Assembly: GCA_036381255.1 (NCBI GenBank)
Contig: DASVDG010000077.1
Span: forward strand, 62,001 to 126,000
Direction: 5' to 3'
Source: CALBZE01 sp036381255
GTDB lineage: Bacteria; Gemmatimonadota; Gemmatimonadetes; Longimicrobiales; RSA9
Length of the DNA stretch: 64,000 bases
The position numbers and the translations under genes were made by a program. Below, piece by piece: positions 51,698 through 60,682 of the stretch. The stretch's first letter is position 1. Every line of letters starts with the position of its first letter. The notes beneath the pieces are model-generated. The model made no database searches and was not told the DNA's origin. It worked only from the letters and a program-made list of their open reading frames with translations.

Positions 51698-54202
51698 TTG
51701 TCGCGAGTTTTGTACCTAACGCCGGCCGCCGCGGCATCGATCCGCACCGAGGTGAAGCGGGCGCGCGGGAACGAGGTGTGTTTCCTGGCCCGCGTCGGCG
51801 AAGGCGGCGACGTGTACGAGCCGACGGTGGTCGCGCGCGGAAACCGTCGGTCCGTACTCGCCGCCGTGCGGTCCGCGGAGCCGGGGATGCTCGTGATCCA
51901 CAATCACCCGACCGGCGTGCTGGAGCCGTCGGACGCGGACCTGGAGGCGGCGGCCGAGCTGTACGCGGAGGGGATCGGGCTGGCGATCGTCGACAACGGC
52001 GCGAACGAGCTGTACGTCGTGGTCGAGCCGGCGCGGCCGAACGGCTACGAGGCGATCGACGCCGCGGCGGTCGACGCGGCGCTGGGTCCGGGTGGGCCGC
52101 TGAGCCGGGCGCACCCGGCGTACGAGGACCGCCCGATGCAGCGCGCGCTCGCGGGCGCGATCGTCGACGCGTACAACGGCGGCGGCATCGCGGTGGCGGA
52201 GGCGGGGACGGGGACGGGGAAGTCGATCGCCTACCTGGTCCCGGCGATCCGCTGGGCGAGCGCGAACCGGGAGCGGACCGTCGTCTCGACGAACACGATC
52301 AACCTCCAGGAGCAGCTCGTCGGCAAGGATCTGCCGTTCCTGCGGCGCGCGCTGGGCGAGCCGTTCCGCTTCGCGCTGGTCAAGGGGCGCCGCAATTACG
52401 TCTCGATCCGACGCGCGCGGCTCGCGGCGCAGAGCGCGGGGATCCTCTTCGACACGGCACAGCAGGCGGAGCTGGACGCGATCCTCGCATGGCTGCGCAC
52501 GACGCGCGAGGGCTCGCTCCAGGACCTTCCGTTCCAGCCGGCACCGGAAGTGTGGGACGAGGTCGCCAGCGAGTCTGATGTCTGTCTGCGAGCCAAGTGC
52601 CCGCACTTCGAGCAGTGCTTCTACCAGCGGGCGCGGCGCGACGCGGCCTCGGCCGACATCCTGGTCGTCAACCACCACCTGCTCTTCAGCGATCTGGCGG
52701 TCCGGCGCGCGCAGGGCAACTACACGGCGCCGGCGGTGCTGCCGCCGTACCGCCGCGTGATCCTGGACGAGGCGCACAACCTGGAGGATGCGGCGACGTC
52801 GCATCTCGGGGCGGCGGTCTCGCGGCGCGGCCTGATGCGCCTGCTCGGGCGGCTGGACCGGCGCGGCCGCGGCGTTCTGGCCGCGGTCGAGGAGCGGCTC
52901 AAGGCCGGCGCCGACGACCTGCTCCAGCAGGATGCGCTCGCGCAGCTCCGGGACCGGCTCCGGCCGACGGTCGAGCGGGCGCGCGAGCACGGCGCCGAGT
53001 TCTTCACCCGGCTCGAGGCGCTGCTCCTGTCCGTCGACGACGGCGTGCTCCGGCTCGACCCGGACGTCTCCGCTCGCCCCGAGTGGGCGGCCGGCCTGCG
53101 GACGACGTTCGAGAACCTGACCGGCACGCTCGATGCCCTCGCCCGCGGGCTCACCGGCCTGCGCGAGACGATCCGCCTCGACGCCCGCTGGAGCGAAGCG
53201 TTGGAGGAGCAGCTCCTCGAGCTCGAAGCGGCGGCCGGCCGCACGCTCGGCACGCTCGACGCCCTGCGCCTCGCCTTCGCGCCGGCCGACGACGCACTGC
53301 CGATGGTGCGCTGGCTCGAACGGCGCGGCGGCGGGGGAGCGAAGGAGGCGAACGTCGTCGCGCACGCGGCGCCGGTCGACGTCTCCGCCGCGCTGCGCGA
53401 GGCGCTCTTCGACCGCGTCGACACCGCCGTGCTGACGTCGGCCACGCTGGCGACCCGGGACGGCTTCGACTTCCTGCGCACCCGCCTCGGCCTCTCGGCC
53501 GGCGGGCTCAAGGTCGGCGAGTCGGTCTACCCCTCGCCGTTCGACTACGAGGAGCAGACGGTCGTGGCGGTCCCGACCGACCTGCCCGCGCCGCGCGGCG
53601 ACGAGAACGGGCGCTTCGATGTCGCGACGGCGGAGGTGGTCCGGGAGCTGGCGGAGATGAGCGATGGCGGGATCTTCGTCCTGTTCACGTCGTACCGCTC
53701 GCTGAAGCGCGTGGCCGCCGACCTGCGGCGTCGCGGCGTAGACGGTCGGTGGCCGCTCTTCGTGCAGGGCGAGGCACCGCGGGCGCGGCTCGTGGAGGGC
53801 TTCACCGCCTCGGGTCACGGGATCCTCCTGGGCGTGGCGTCGTTCTGGGAGGGGGTCGACGTGCCCGGCCGGCCGCTGCGCGGGCTGGTCATCACGAAGC
53901 TGCCGTTCAAGGTCCCGTCGGAGCCGCTCACGGCCGCGCGTATCGAGGCGATCGAGCGCGACGGCGGCAACGCGTTCTACGATTACATGCTGCCGCATGC
54001 GGCGCTTCGGCTGAAGCAGGGATTCGGCCGGCTGATCCGCTCGAGGGCCGACCGCGGCGCGGTACTGCTGCTGGACCGGCGGATCGTGGAGAAGGGGTAC
54101 GGGAAGTACTTCCTGGACTCGCTGCCACCGGCGCCGGTCCGCGTGGGGCCGTGGGCGGAGCTGGCGCCGGTGGTGCGCGGTTTCTACACCGTGGAACGGT
54201 AG
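51698..54202 (+). CDS. DinG-type helicase with N-terminal JAB/MPN (RadC-like) domain
   Basis: An 834-residue protein. The first ~120 residues form a JAB/MPN domain with the complete JAMM set E26, H68-x-H70, S78 and D81 (HNHPTGVLEPSDAD). The rest is an XPD/DinG superfamily-2 helicase: Walker A GTGTGKS around K175, DEAH in VILDEAHNL, and the C-terminal ATPase parts with LTSATLATRD and GVASFWEGVDVPG. Fe-S cysteines are C296, C301 and C307, but the usual first ligand, in GRxNYVC, is Ser (S236). No ATG is available; TTG 51698 is chosen because GGAG lies six bases upstream, though TTG 51710 also fits. The helicase likely unwinds DNA; the JAB domain's target is unknown. Confidence 0.9.
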   Translation: MSRVLYLTPAAAASIRTEVKRARGNEVCFLARVGEGGDVYEPTVVARGNRRSVLAAVRSAEPGMLVIHNHPTGVLEPSDADLEAAAELYAEGIGLAIVDNGANELYVVVEPARPNGYEAIDAAAVDAALGPGGPLSRAHPAYEDRPMQRALAGAIVDAYNGGGIAVAEAGTGTGKSIAYLVPAIRWASANRERTVVSTNTINLQEQLVGKDLPFLRRALGEPFRFALVKGRRNYVSIRRARLAAQSAGILFDTAQQAELDAILAWLRTTREGSLQDLPFQPAPEVWDEVASESDVCLRAKCPHFEQCFYQRARRDAASADILVVNHHLLFSDLAVRRAQGNYTAPAVLPPYRRVILDEAHNLEDAATSHLGAAVSRRGLMRLLGRLDRRGRGVLAAVEERLKAGADDLLQQDALAQLRDRLRPTVERAREHGAEFFTRLEALLLSVDDGVLRLDPDVSARPEWAAGLRTTFENLTGTLDALARGLTGLRETIRLDARWSEALEEQLLELEAAAGRTLGTLDALRLAFAPADDALPMVRWLERRGGGGAKEANVVAHAAPVDVSAALREALFDRVDTAVLTSATLATRDGFDFLRTRLGLSAGGLKVGESVYPSPFDYEEQTVVAVPTDLPAPRGDENGRFDVATAEVVRELAEMSDGGIFVLFTSYRSLKRVAADLRRRGVDGRWPLFVQGEAPRARLVEGFTASGHGILLGVASFWEGVDVPGRPLRGLVITKLPFKVPSEPLTAARIEAIERDGGNAFYDYMLPHAALRLKQGFGRLIRSRADRGAVLLLDRRIVEKGYGKYFLDSLPPAPVRVGPWAELAPVVRGFYTVER

Positions 54203-54209
54203 CTCCCGG

Positions 54210-54566
54210 TCACGCGGTCGCGAGCCGGGTGACGAGGTAGCCGAGCAGGGCGATCGGCGCGACCACGAAGACCGCGATCTTGAGCAGCGCCACCACCAGC
54301 GACACCGCCCCGGCAAGGATGCCGACGATCAGCGAGATCACGAGCCCCACGCCGGTCACCACGAGCAGCACGGGGAGCCCGAGCGCGAAGAGGAGGAGCA
54401 GCGGCACCCCGACCGCTGCCAGGACGACGAGCACGGGCACGCCGATCACCGCGAGGGCGGCCAGTGCGGGGGAGAGCAGCAGCACGAGCACGATCGCGCC
54501 GAGGAAGAAACAGCCGACGCGCGCGAAACCGGGACGGTTCGGGGCGGCGGTGTAGGTCGAATCCAT
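54210..54566 (-). CDS. Small hydrophobic membrane protein, unknown
   Basis: A 118-residue protein that is almost entirely hydrophobic, with about three to four membrane helices in Val/Leu/Ala-rich stretches (from about residue 18 to 110). The start at 54566 is supported by CAGGAG eight bases upstream; a longer frame would begin at 54608. It converges on the dinG-like gene with a seven-base gap. No family recognised. Confidence 0.7.
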   Translation of the reverse strand: MDSTYTAAPNRPGFARVGCFFLGAIVLVLLLSPALAALAVIGVPVLVVLAAVGVPLLLLFALGLPVLLVVTGVGLVISLIVGILAGAVSLVVALLKIAVFVVAPIALLGYLVTRLATA

Positions 54567-55030
54567 CGCGTGCACTCCTGGGTGGTTGAAGTTGCGACAC
54601 GCGGCCACGTACGCGCGGCGTGATCGGACGGTTTCAGCGCCCGCGTCGTGCGAGCGACGTGACCGACGTGCGTGGCCTGCGTGGCGGGATCTCTGGCGTG
54701 GCCCGAGATGCGTGTTGGCCGGCTCGGCGCAGAACTTCTCTTGTCACGCCGATACGCGGAGCGGACTTGCAGGTCCGCTGCGGGTGCCGACCGCTCGGCG
54801 GCAGCGGACTTCCGGAGCTTCTGTCCTGTCCGATCCGGCGTTCGCCGGGGTGCCCGGGGTCCGGCCGGCAGGCCTGCTGCTGGCGGATCAGGAGTTTTCA
54901 TCTCGTCGGATTCGGCGCGTCCGCGACCTTCCTGTGCGCCGGCGCACCCTGGCGCGGCGGGGGTGCGCGGCGTAGACTGTCCGCGGCCGCATTCGCGGCC
55001 GGCGAGACGTCCCGGATCCCGGATGGCGGA
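54567..55030. other. 464-base region without a clear gene
   Basis: Nothing that looks like a gene on either strand. It must hold the minus-strand promoter of the membrane protein and the plus-strand promoter of the FAH gene; a -10-like TAGACT lies at 54973-54978 without a good -35. A 7-bp hairpin AGCGGAC/GTCCGCT occurs near 54757-54776. Codon-like structure is absent. Confidence 0.6.
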
Positions 55031-55654
55031 GTGAATCCGACGAAGATCGTCTGCGTGGGGCGCAACTACGTGGCGCACGCCCGCGAGCTGGGCAACGAAG
55101 TCCCCGAGTACCCGCTGTTGTTCCTGAAGCCTCCCTCGGCGGTGATCGGCGATGGGCAACCCATCGTGCTGCCTGCGGCATCCGACAGGGTGGAGCACGA
55201 AGGGGAGATCGCCCTCGTCATAGGCCGCCGTGTCCGAAACGTTTCCGAGGCCGAGGCGCTGGAGGCGGTGGCGGGGGTCGCGCCGTTGAACGACGTGACA
55301 GCGCGCGACCTCCAGCGGGCGGACGGCCAGTGGACGCGGGCGAAGGGGTTCGACACCTTCTGCCCGATCGGGCCGGCCGTCCCGCTCGCGGGCGACTGGC
55401 GGGATCTGGAGATCGTCTGTCGCGTGAACGGCGAGACGCGGCAGCGCGGCCGGGCCGCGGAGATGGCGTTCGGCATCCCGTTCCTCATCGCGTACGTGAG
55501 CCGGATCATGACGCTCGCCCCCGGCGACGTGATCGCGACCGGGACGCCCGAGGGGGTGGGCCCGCTCCACCCCGGCGACGCGGTCGAGGTGGAGCTGGTC
55601 GGCGGCGGCCGCGTCCGCAATCCCGTGATCGCAGCGGGCGCATCGACGCCCTGA
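55031..55654 (+). CDS. Fumarylacetoacetate hydrolase (FAH) family protein
   Basis: A 207-residue single-domain FAH protein of the YcgM type. The start KIVCVGRNYVAHARELGNEVPEYPLLFLKPPSAVI, metal-site EGEIALVIGRR and the DVIATGTPEGVGPL loop are typical. Enzymes of this shape are acylpyruvate hydrolases or oxaloacetate decarboxylases; the exact substrate is not decided. The start GTG 55031 is chosen from the family length; there is no good ribosome binding site. It is 46 bases before the aminotransferase. Confidence 0.9.
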   Translation: MNPTKIVCVGRNYVAHARELGNEVPEYPLLFLKPPSAVIGDGQPIVLPAASDRVEHEGEIALVIGRRVRNVSEAEALEAVAGVAPLNDVTARDLQRADGQWTRAKGFDTFCPIGPAVPLAGDWRDLEIVCRVNGETRQRGRAAEMAFGIPFLIAYVSRIMTLAPGDVIATGTPEGVGPLHPGDAVEVELVGGGRVRNPVIAAGASTP

Positions 55655-55700
55655 CCCCTTTGGCGGGGCGGGCGGCGCCCGCCCCCGGAGAACCGAAACG

Positions 55701-56876
55701 ATGGCGACGACCTCGAAACCCGTGCTGGCGGAACGGTTCCGCAGCTTCCCCGCCTATCCCCTGGCCGATGTCCCGCAGATCAAACGAGAGCTGAAGGCGC
55801 AGGGCGTCGATGTGATCGATCTGGGTGCCGGCGATGCGGATCTGGCGCCGCCGCCGGCGGCCGTGGCCGCGCTGACCCGGGCGGCCGCGACGCCCGAGAT
55901 GAGCCGCTACCCGTTCCAGCTCGGGCTGCCCGCGTTTCGCGAGGCCGTCGCCGCGTGGATGGAGAAGCGGTTCGGCGTCCGGCTCGACCCGTACCGCGAG
56001 GTGCTGCCGATCATCGGGTCGAAAGAGGGGATCGCGCACCTGGCCTTCTGCTACGTCGGCCCCGGCGACCGCACGATCCTGCCGGACCCGGGTTATCAGC
56101 CGTACGTGGGCGGGACGCTCCTCGCCGGCGGCGAGCCGTACGCGGTGCCGCTCCGGCCGGAGAACGGATTCCTGATCCCGCTCGACGAGATCCCGGCCGA
56201 CGTGGTGGCGCGGGCCCGGATCCTGTACCTGAACTACCCGAACAATCCGACGGCGGCGATCGCGCCGCGGGAGTATCTCGAGGAGGCGGTCGCGTTCTGT
56301 CGGCGGCACGGGATCGTCCTCGTCTACGACAACGCGTACAGCGAGATCGCGTTCGATGGTTACCGCCCGCCGAGCATCCTGGAGATCGAGGGCGCAAAGG
56401 ACGTGGCGATCGAGTTCCACTCCTTCTCGAAGACGTACAACATGACGGGGTGGCGCATGGGGTGGGCTGCGGGCGGCGAGGAGGTGATCGCGGCGCTGTC
56501 GCGGGTCAAGGCATTCATCGACACCGGCGCGTTCCTGGCGGTGCAGGCGGCGGCCCGGGCGGCGCTCGAGAGCTGGGACGCCTGGGTGCCCGGCAACGTG
56601 ATGGCGTTCCGGGAGCGCCGCGATGCCGCAGTCGAGGCGCTGCGCGCACAGGGCTTCGACGTTGCATCGCCGGCGGCGACCATGTACCTGTGGGTCCCGA
56701 CGCCCGGCGGGACGCCGTCCGAGGCCTTCGCGCGACGCGCGCTCGTGGAGCAGGGCGTCGTGATCATGCCGGGCGCCGCGCTCGGCGCGGGCGGCGAAGG
56801 ATTCTTCCGCATCGCGCTCACCCAACCGGCGGAGAGGCTGCGCGAGGCCGCCGCACGGCTGGGCGCGTTGCTCTGA
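55701..56876 (+). CDS. PLP-dependent aminotransferase, LL-diaminopimelate aminotransferase-like
   Basis: A 391-residue class I/II aminotransferase. The PLP lysine is K244 in SFSKTYNMTGWRMGW; other features are YLNYPNNPTAAIAP and GAGDADLAPPP at the N-terminus. The start LGAGDADL and overall similarity are to the DapL group that makes LL-diaminopimelate directly, which fits lysA in the window, but alanine or other aminotransferases share this shape. ATG 55701 is standard. A 43-base gap precedes the next gene. Confidence 0.9.
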   Translation: MATTSKPVLAERFRSFPAYPLADVPQIKRELKAQGVDVIDLGAGDADLAPPPAAVAALTRAAATPEMSRYPFQLGLPAFREAVAAWMEKRFGVRLDPYREVLPIIGSKEGIAHLAFCYVGPGDRTILPDPGYQPYVGGTLLAGGEPYAVPLRPENGFLIPLDEIPADVVARARILYLNYPNNPTAAIAPREYLEEAVAFCRRHGIVLVYDNAYSEIAFDGYRPPSILEIEGAKDVAIEFHSFSKTYNMTGWRMGWAAGGEEVIAALSRVKAFIDTGAFLAVQAAARAALESWDAWVPGNVMAFRERRDAAVEALRAQGFDVASPAATMYLWVPTPGGTPSEAFARRALVEQGVVIMPGAALGAGGEGFFRIALTQPAERLREAAARLGALL

Positions 56877-56919
56877 CGGTCCGGAACTGGCGTCGTAAGG
56901 GCGGGTTAGAAAGGAACCG

Positions 56920-57861
56920 ATGAGCGCTACCGCCCCGCTTCACCCGCCCGTTCGAATTCCGCCGCCGCCGACCCCGGAAGCGGCACCGGCAGCCGTGCGC
57001 TCGCCGCGGCGCGTTCCGCGCCCCTCCTTCCGCCGTGCGCTCGCGATCGGCCTCGCCGTCTCGCTGGTCGTTCACCTCCTGGTGCTGTTGTTCGCCTGGC
57101 AGACTACGCTCGTGCCGGTGCCGAAGCGGGCCGAAGCGCCTCCGATCCTGGCGGACGCCGGCGGCGAGCGGAACGTCATGCGCGTCGAACGGATCGTGCC
57201 GGTCCCGGACGCCGTGCCCGACGTGCGGGCGCCCGTGCAGCCGGAGCGGGAGGAGCCGACGCCGGCACCGCGACCGGCCGCGCCCGCCGGCCCCGGTGCG
57301 GCGGAGGCGGAGGCGGAGCCGGCGCGCGACGTTCCCGCAACATCGCGGCTGCGCCCCCGGATGGGCGATCCACGCCTCTGGACGCGCCCGGACGTGCCGC
57401 CGCCCCCGGAGCCGAGCGACATCCAGCGGGTGCGTGCGCGCATCGCGAGTCGCCTCGGCGTGTGGAACGACTCCGTGGCGGCCGAAGCGGGCCGCGCCGC
57501 CGACGCGCTCGATTGGACCTTCAAAGATGGCAACGGCGGGAAGTGGGGCATCTCGCCGGGGAAGCTCCACCTCGGCGGCATCACGCTGCCGCTGCCGATC
57601 CCCGGCGGCGGGCCCTCGCCGAAGCGCGAGGAGTCGGAGGAGCGGGCACGCGAGGACGCGGCGATCCTGGATCAGGCGGCGCGGGCCGGCGCGGACCAGA
57701 ATTTCAAGGACCGCGTCAAGGCGATCCGGGAGCGAAAGGACCGGGAGCGGAGCGAGAAGAAGAGCGGCGGTGGCACCGGATCGAGCTCGGGGACGGGTTC
57801 CGGGGCCGGTGCCGGCTCCGACTCCGCGGCGGACTCCGACTCCGGCGCGCCGCGGCACTGA
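56920..57861 (+). CDS. Single-pass membrane protein with Pro-rich linker (TonB-like N-terminus only)
   Basis: A 313-residue protein with a cytoplasmic N-terminal basic region, one membrane helix (about 42-60, ALAIGLAVSLVVHLLVLLFAW) and a long periplasmic Pro/Ala/Glu-rich region, then a middle domain with DIQRVRARIASRLGVWNDSVAAEA and WGISPGKLHLGGITLPLPIP and a low-complexity Ser/Gly tail. The N-terminal half resembles TonB-type energy transducers, but the TonB C-terminal domain is missing. Role unknown. ATG 56920 has AAAGGAA eight bases upstream. Confidence 0.75.
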   Translation: MSATAPLHPPVRIPPPPTPEAAPAAVRSPRRVPRPSFRRALAIGLAVSLVVHLLVLLFAWQTTLVPVPKRAEAPPILADAGGERNVMRVERIVPVPDAVPDVRAPVQPEREEPTPAPRPAAPAGPGAAEAEAEPARDVPATSRLRPRMGDPRLWTRPDVPPPPEPSDIQRVRARIASRLGVWNDSVAAEAGRAADALDWTFKDGNGGKWGISPGKLHLGGITLPLPIPGGGPSPKREESEERAREDAAILDQAARAGADQNFKDRVKAIRERKDRERSEKKSGGGTGSSSGTGSGAGAGSDSAADSDSGAPRH

Positions 57862-57939
57862 ACTTCCGGCCGCGCGCCGCCGGGGGCACGGCCACGCGGG
57901 ACCTTGCCCCGGCCGTGTGGCCCCGCCGGCGTGGCGCGA

Positions 57940-57971
57940 ACGCCCCTGGATCCTCACGGGTTCGGGGGCGT
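57940..57971. terminator. Weak hairpin between convergent genes
   Basis: ACGCCCC (57940-57946) and GGGGCGT (57965-57971) form a 7-bp stem with an 18-base loop, between the single-pass membrane protein gene and the minus-strand GH57 gene. It could act on both transcripts. No T tract, low confidence. Confidence 0.4.
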
Positions 57972-57982
57972 CCGCGTGTGGG

Positions 57983-59722
57983 CTATGGTCCCGCGGTGCC
58001 GGGCTTCCAGAGCGAGAGGTCCAGGTCGGGGAAGATCATGCCGTCACGGGCCTCCGCGTCACCGATGAACTTCCAGTCGCTTTCGCGCAGGTCTTCTCCG
58101 CGTTCCTGCCTGCGGATCAGGTCGACGACCCGATCGAAGACGTGCATGTGGTTGCCGAATCGGACCTGGGCGTAGTCCCTGGCCGCCTGCGTAGAGATGA
58201 GGAACTGCCAGTCCGAGGACTGGAGGAGGAGCAGCTCGCGGGCGGCGAGGCGGAGCAGGCGGTGGATGATGTCGTGCTCGCGGTCGAGCCAGCGGTCGAC
58301 GAGCTCGCCGAGCGTGAGCTCGGCCCGGTAGATCTCGGGCCAGGTCCAGTCGGTCTCGTGGTTCAGCCAGATGTAGTGGTGCCCGCCCTCGCCCCATGAT
58401 CCCTCGGGCAGCGCGATCTCGCCGGCCGGCTCGTGGTGGTCGAGGTAGCCGCCACCGGTGGTCAGCTCGATCTCGTCGTCGCGGGCCATCTTCTCCAGGA
58501 CGCGGACGATCCACTCCACGCCCTCGTGCCACCAGTGCCCGAACAGCTCGGTGTCGAACGGCGCGACGACGATGCCGGGCTCGTCGAAGACGTCCCGGTG
58601 CTGCTCGAGCCGTCGCCGGACGAGGTGGTGGAAGTGCGTGGCGTTCTCCTCGATCCGTTCGTCGGCCATCTCGGGGACGTACTCGGCCTTCTCGCCGAGG
58701 TTGGCGCCCCGGGCGGTGACGCGCCAGTAGCGGTGGCCGCCGGGGTGGTGCCGCTTGTGGAACTCGAGGTACCAGCCGTCGCCGGGATAGCCCCACTCGC
58801 CGCTCCAGACCTGGAGCGACGCGGCGGGCTCGCGGGCGTAGACGTGGACGGGGCCGGCGAGCGGGACCGGCGAGTGGACGCGGTACATCGCGTTCGCGGT
58901 GCGGGTGACATCCTCCGGGCGCACCGCCTCACCGTACTCCCGCGCGTAGCGCTCGGCGAGGCGGCGGAGCGCGGGGTGGAGCTGCGCGTAGGTGCCCATC
59001 GCCTGGCCGCCGCGGAGCAGGTGCGTGTCCACGAAGAAGTACTCGATCCCCTCGTCGGCGAGGAACTCCTCGATGCCGCGGCGCAGGCCGGAGGCGGGGA
59101 CGCGCGGCCCGGCGACCGGCGGCGCCCAGTCGTAGCGCGGCCGGTACGCGCATTCGGGGAGCCAGATCCCGCGGGGGTCGCGGCCGAAATGGCGGCGGTA
59201 GGTCTCGGCGCCGATGCGGAGCTGCGCGCGGACGGCTTCGTCGGTCCCGATCAGCGGGAGGTAGCCGTGGGTCGCGGCGCTGGTGATGATCTCGATCGCG
59301 CCGACATCCTGGAGCCGGCGGAACGCGCCGATCAGGTCGCGGTCGTAGCGTTCGCGGTAGTCGTGCAGCCGCTCGGTGAAGAGCCGCTCCCAGTGGCGTG
59401 CGAGCGATGCGCGGTGGTGGTGGCCTTCCCAGTCGAAGACCTCGGCGTCGTGGCGGGCGGATTCGATCCGCTCCTCGAGCCAGGCGTCCAGCTCGTCCTG
59501 GAACGCCTCGGACGCGAGCTGCTCGGCGAGGATCGGCGTGATGCCGAGCGTGATCCCGAGCCGCAGCCCGCGGTCCAGCAGCCGCTCGATCCCGCGGATC
59601 AGGGGCAGGTAGCTCTCGGCCGCCGCCTCGCTCAGCCATTCGGTGCCGTGCGGCCAGCGGCCGTGGGCGAGGACATAGGGCAGATGCGAGTGGAGCACGA
59701 TCGTGAACGCGCCGAGCCTCAT
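57983..59722 (-). CDS. GH57/DUF1957 family protein, probable glucan branching enzyme
   Basis: A 579-residue member of glycoside hydrolase family 57 with a DUF1957 domain, the group that includes 1,4-alpha-glucan branching enzymes. Visible are the N-terminal HSHLPYVLAHGRWPHG, the nucleophile motif WLPECAYRP (E190) and the acid/base region PFDTELFGHWWHEG (D390), with a C-terminal all-helical DUF1957 part rich in RLLRLAARELLLL. It starts at ATG 59722. No other glycogen gene is adjacent. Confidence 0.9.
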   Translation of the reverse strand: MRLGAFTIVLHSHLPYVLAHGRWPHGTEWLSEAAAESYLPLIRGIERLLDRGLRLGITLGITPILAEQLASEAFQDELDAWLEERIESARHDAEVFDWEGHHHRASLARHWERLFTERLHDYRERYDRDLIGAFRRLQDVGAIEIITSAATHGYLPLIGTDEAVRAQLRIGAETYRRHFGRDPRGIWLPECAYRPRYDWAPPVAGPRVPASGLRRGIEEFLADEGIEYFFVDTHLLRGGQAMGTYAQLHPALRRLAERYAREYGEAVRPEDVTRTANAMYRVHSPVPLAGPVHVYAREPAASLQVWSGEWGYPGDGWYLEFHKRHHPGGHRYWRVTARGANLGEKAEYVPEMADERIEENATHFHHLVRRRLEQHRDVFDEPGIVVAPFDTELFGHWWHEGVEWIVRVLEKMARDDEIELTTGGGYLDHHEPAGEIALPEGSWGEGGHHYIWLNHETDWTWPEIYRAELTLGELVDRWLDREHDIIHRLLRLAARELLLLQSSDWQFLISTQAARDYAQVRFGNHMHVFDRVVDLIRRQERGEDLRESDWKFIGDAEARDGMIFPDLDLSLWKPGTAGP

Positions 59723-59814
59723 GGGCGGATCCTGGAGCGGGTGGGTGTCGACTGGTCTGCGAATTGCACCGGGTCGCCGCCGACCTTCAAAGTCCGTTCC
59801 CAACGGGAGGAACG

Positions 59815-60600
59815 ATGTTTCGGGACCGTCGAGCGGAGAGTCGGAAGCAGCTCTGGACCGTGGGTGTCGGGGTGGCGGCGGGCCTCTGGGCAGGCCTCGC
59901 GCTGGCGCGTCGGTCGAGGCGCGGCCGGGAGCCGGGCGGCGCCAGGGCGCTGGACACGATGGAGCGGCGCGTGGCCGACGCACTGGAAGCCGAGGGGCTG
60001 CTCGGGCGCTTCGACATCGAGGTCGGCGCGCTGAGCGACGGGATCGTCGAGCTGACGGGGACGGTCCGGGACGAAAGCGACGCCGACCGCGCTGTGGCCG
60101 TGGCGCAGCGGGTCGCGGGCGTAGGCACGGTGCTGAACCGACTGGACACGGAGATCCTCGAGGAGCACCTGGCCGAGACCCGCATGAGGCACGCCGAGCG
60201 GGGCCCGGGCGAGCGGGAGACGCACTGGTACGGCAATCTCGTGGGTACCGGGATGCGGCGTCAGGGGCACGAGACGGACCCCGCCCGGCCGGACGACAGG
60301 ATCGACATCGTGACGCGGGAGCTGGGCGTGGACCGGGCCGAAGAGGCGGCGAGCGAGTCGCTCGACAAGCTCGCGCCGGCCGTGGCCGGGCACACGACGC
60401 AGCCGGCGGCGCCGAGCGACCGCGACGTCGTGGACCGCGCGTCGCACCGGCGTCTGGGAAACGTCCCGGCCGAACCGGTCCAGGAGCTGAACCCCGAATC
60501 GGGGATTCACGAGAACGTGAAGAAGGGCACGGAGCTCACCCTCGAGGACGCGGGCCTCGAAGAGGAGCTGATCGAGCGCGACCTCAAGGATCGCAGCTGA
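59815..60600 (+). CDS. BON-domain membrane protein
   Basis: A 261-residue protein with an N-terminal membrane segment (about 14-32, LWTVGVGVAAGLWAGLALA) and one BON domain (about 48-115, ERRVADALEAEGLLG...VELTGTVRDESDADRAVAVAQRVAGVGTVLN), a fold that binds lipids or polymers at the membrane. The rest is hydrophilic with a terminal segment conserved in shape only. ATG 59815 follows GGGAGG. Divergent from the GH57 gene. Confidence 0.85.
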   Translation: MFRDRRAESRKQLWTVGVGVAAGLWAGLALARRSRRGREPGGARALDTMERRVADALEAEGLLGRFDIEVGALSDGIVELTGTVRDESDADRAVAVAQRVAGVGTVLNRLDTEILEEHLAETRMRHAERGPGERETHWYGNLVGTGMRRQGHETDPARPDDRIDIVTRELGVDRAEEAASESLDKLAPAVAGHTTQPAAPSDRDVVDRASHRRLGNVPAEPVQELNPESGIHENVKKGTELTLEDAGLEEELIERDLKDRS

Positions 60601-60624
60601 CCGCTCCGGTGTAGTCTCTCCCGG

Positions 60625-60654
60625 TTGACGAAGCGGAACGTAGGTCGCTACCCT
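60625..60654 (+). promoter_or_regulatory. Probable promoter of valS
   Basis: TTGACG (60625-60630), 18-base spacer, TACCCT (60649-60654). It would give valS a leader of about 25 bases. The -10 is only a fair match. Confidence 0.5.
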
Positions 60655-60682
60655 TCCGTTTTCAACGTCACCGGCAGAGACC

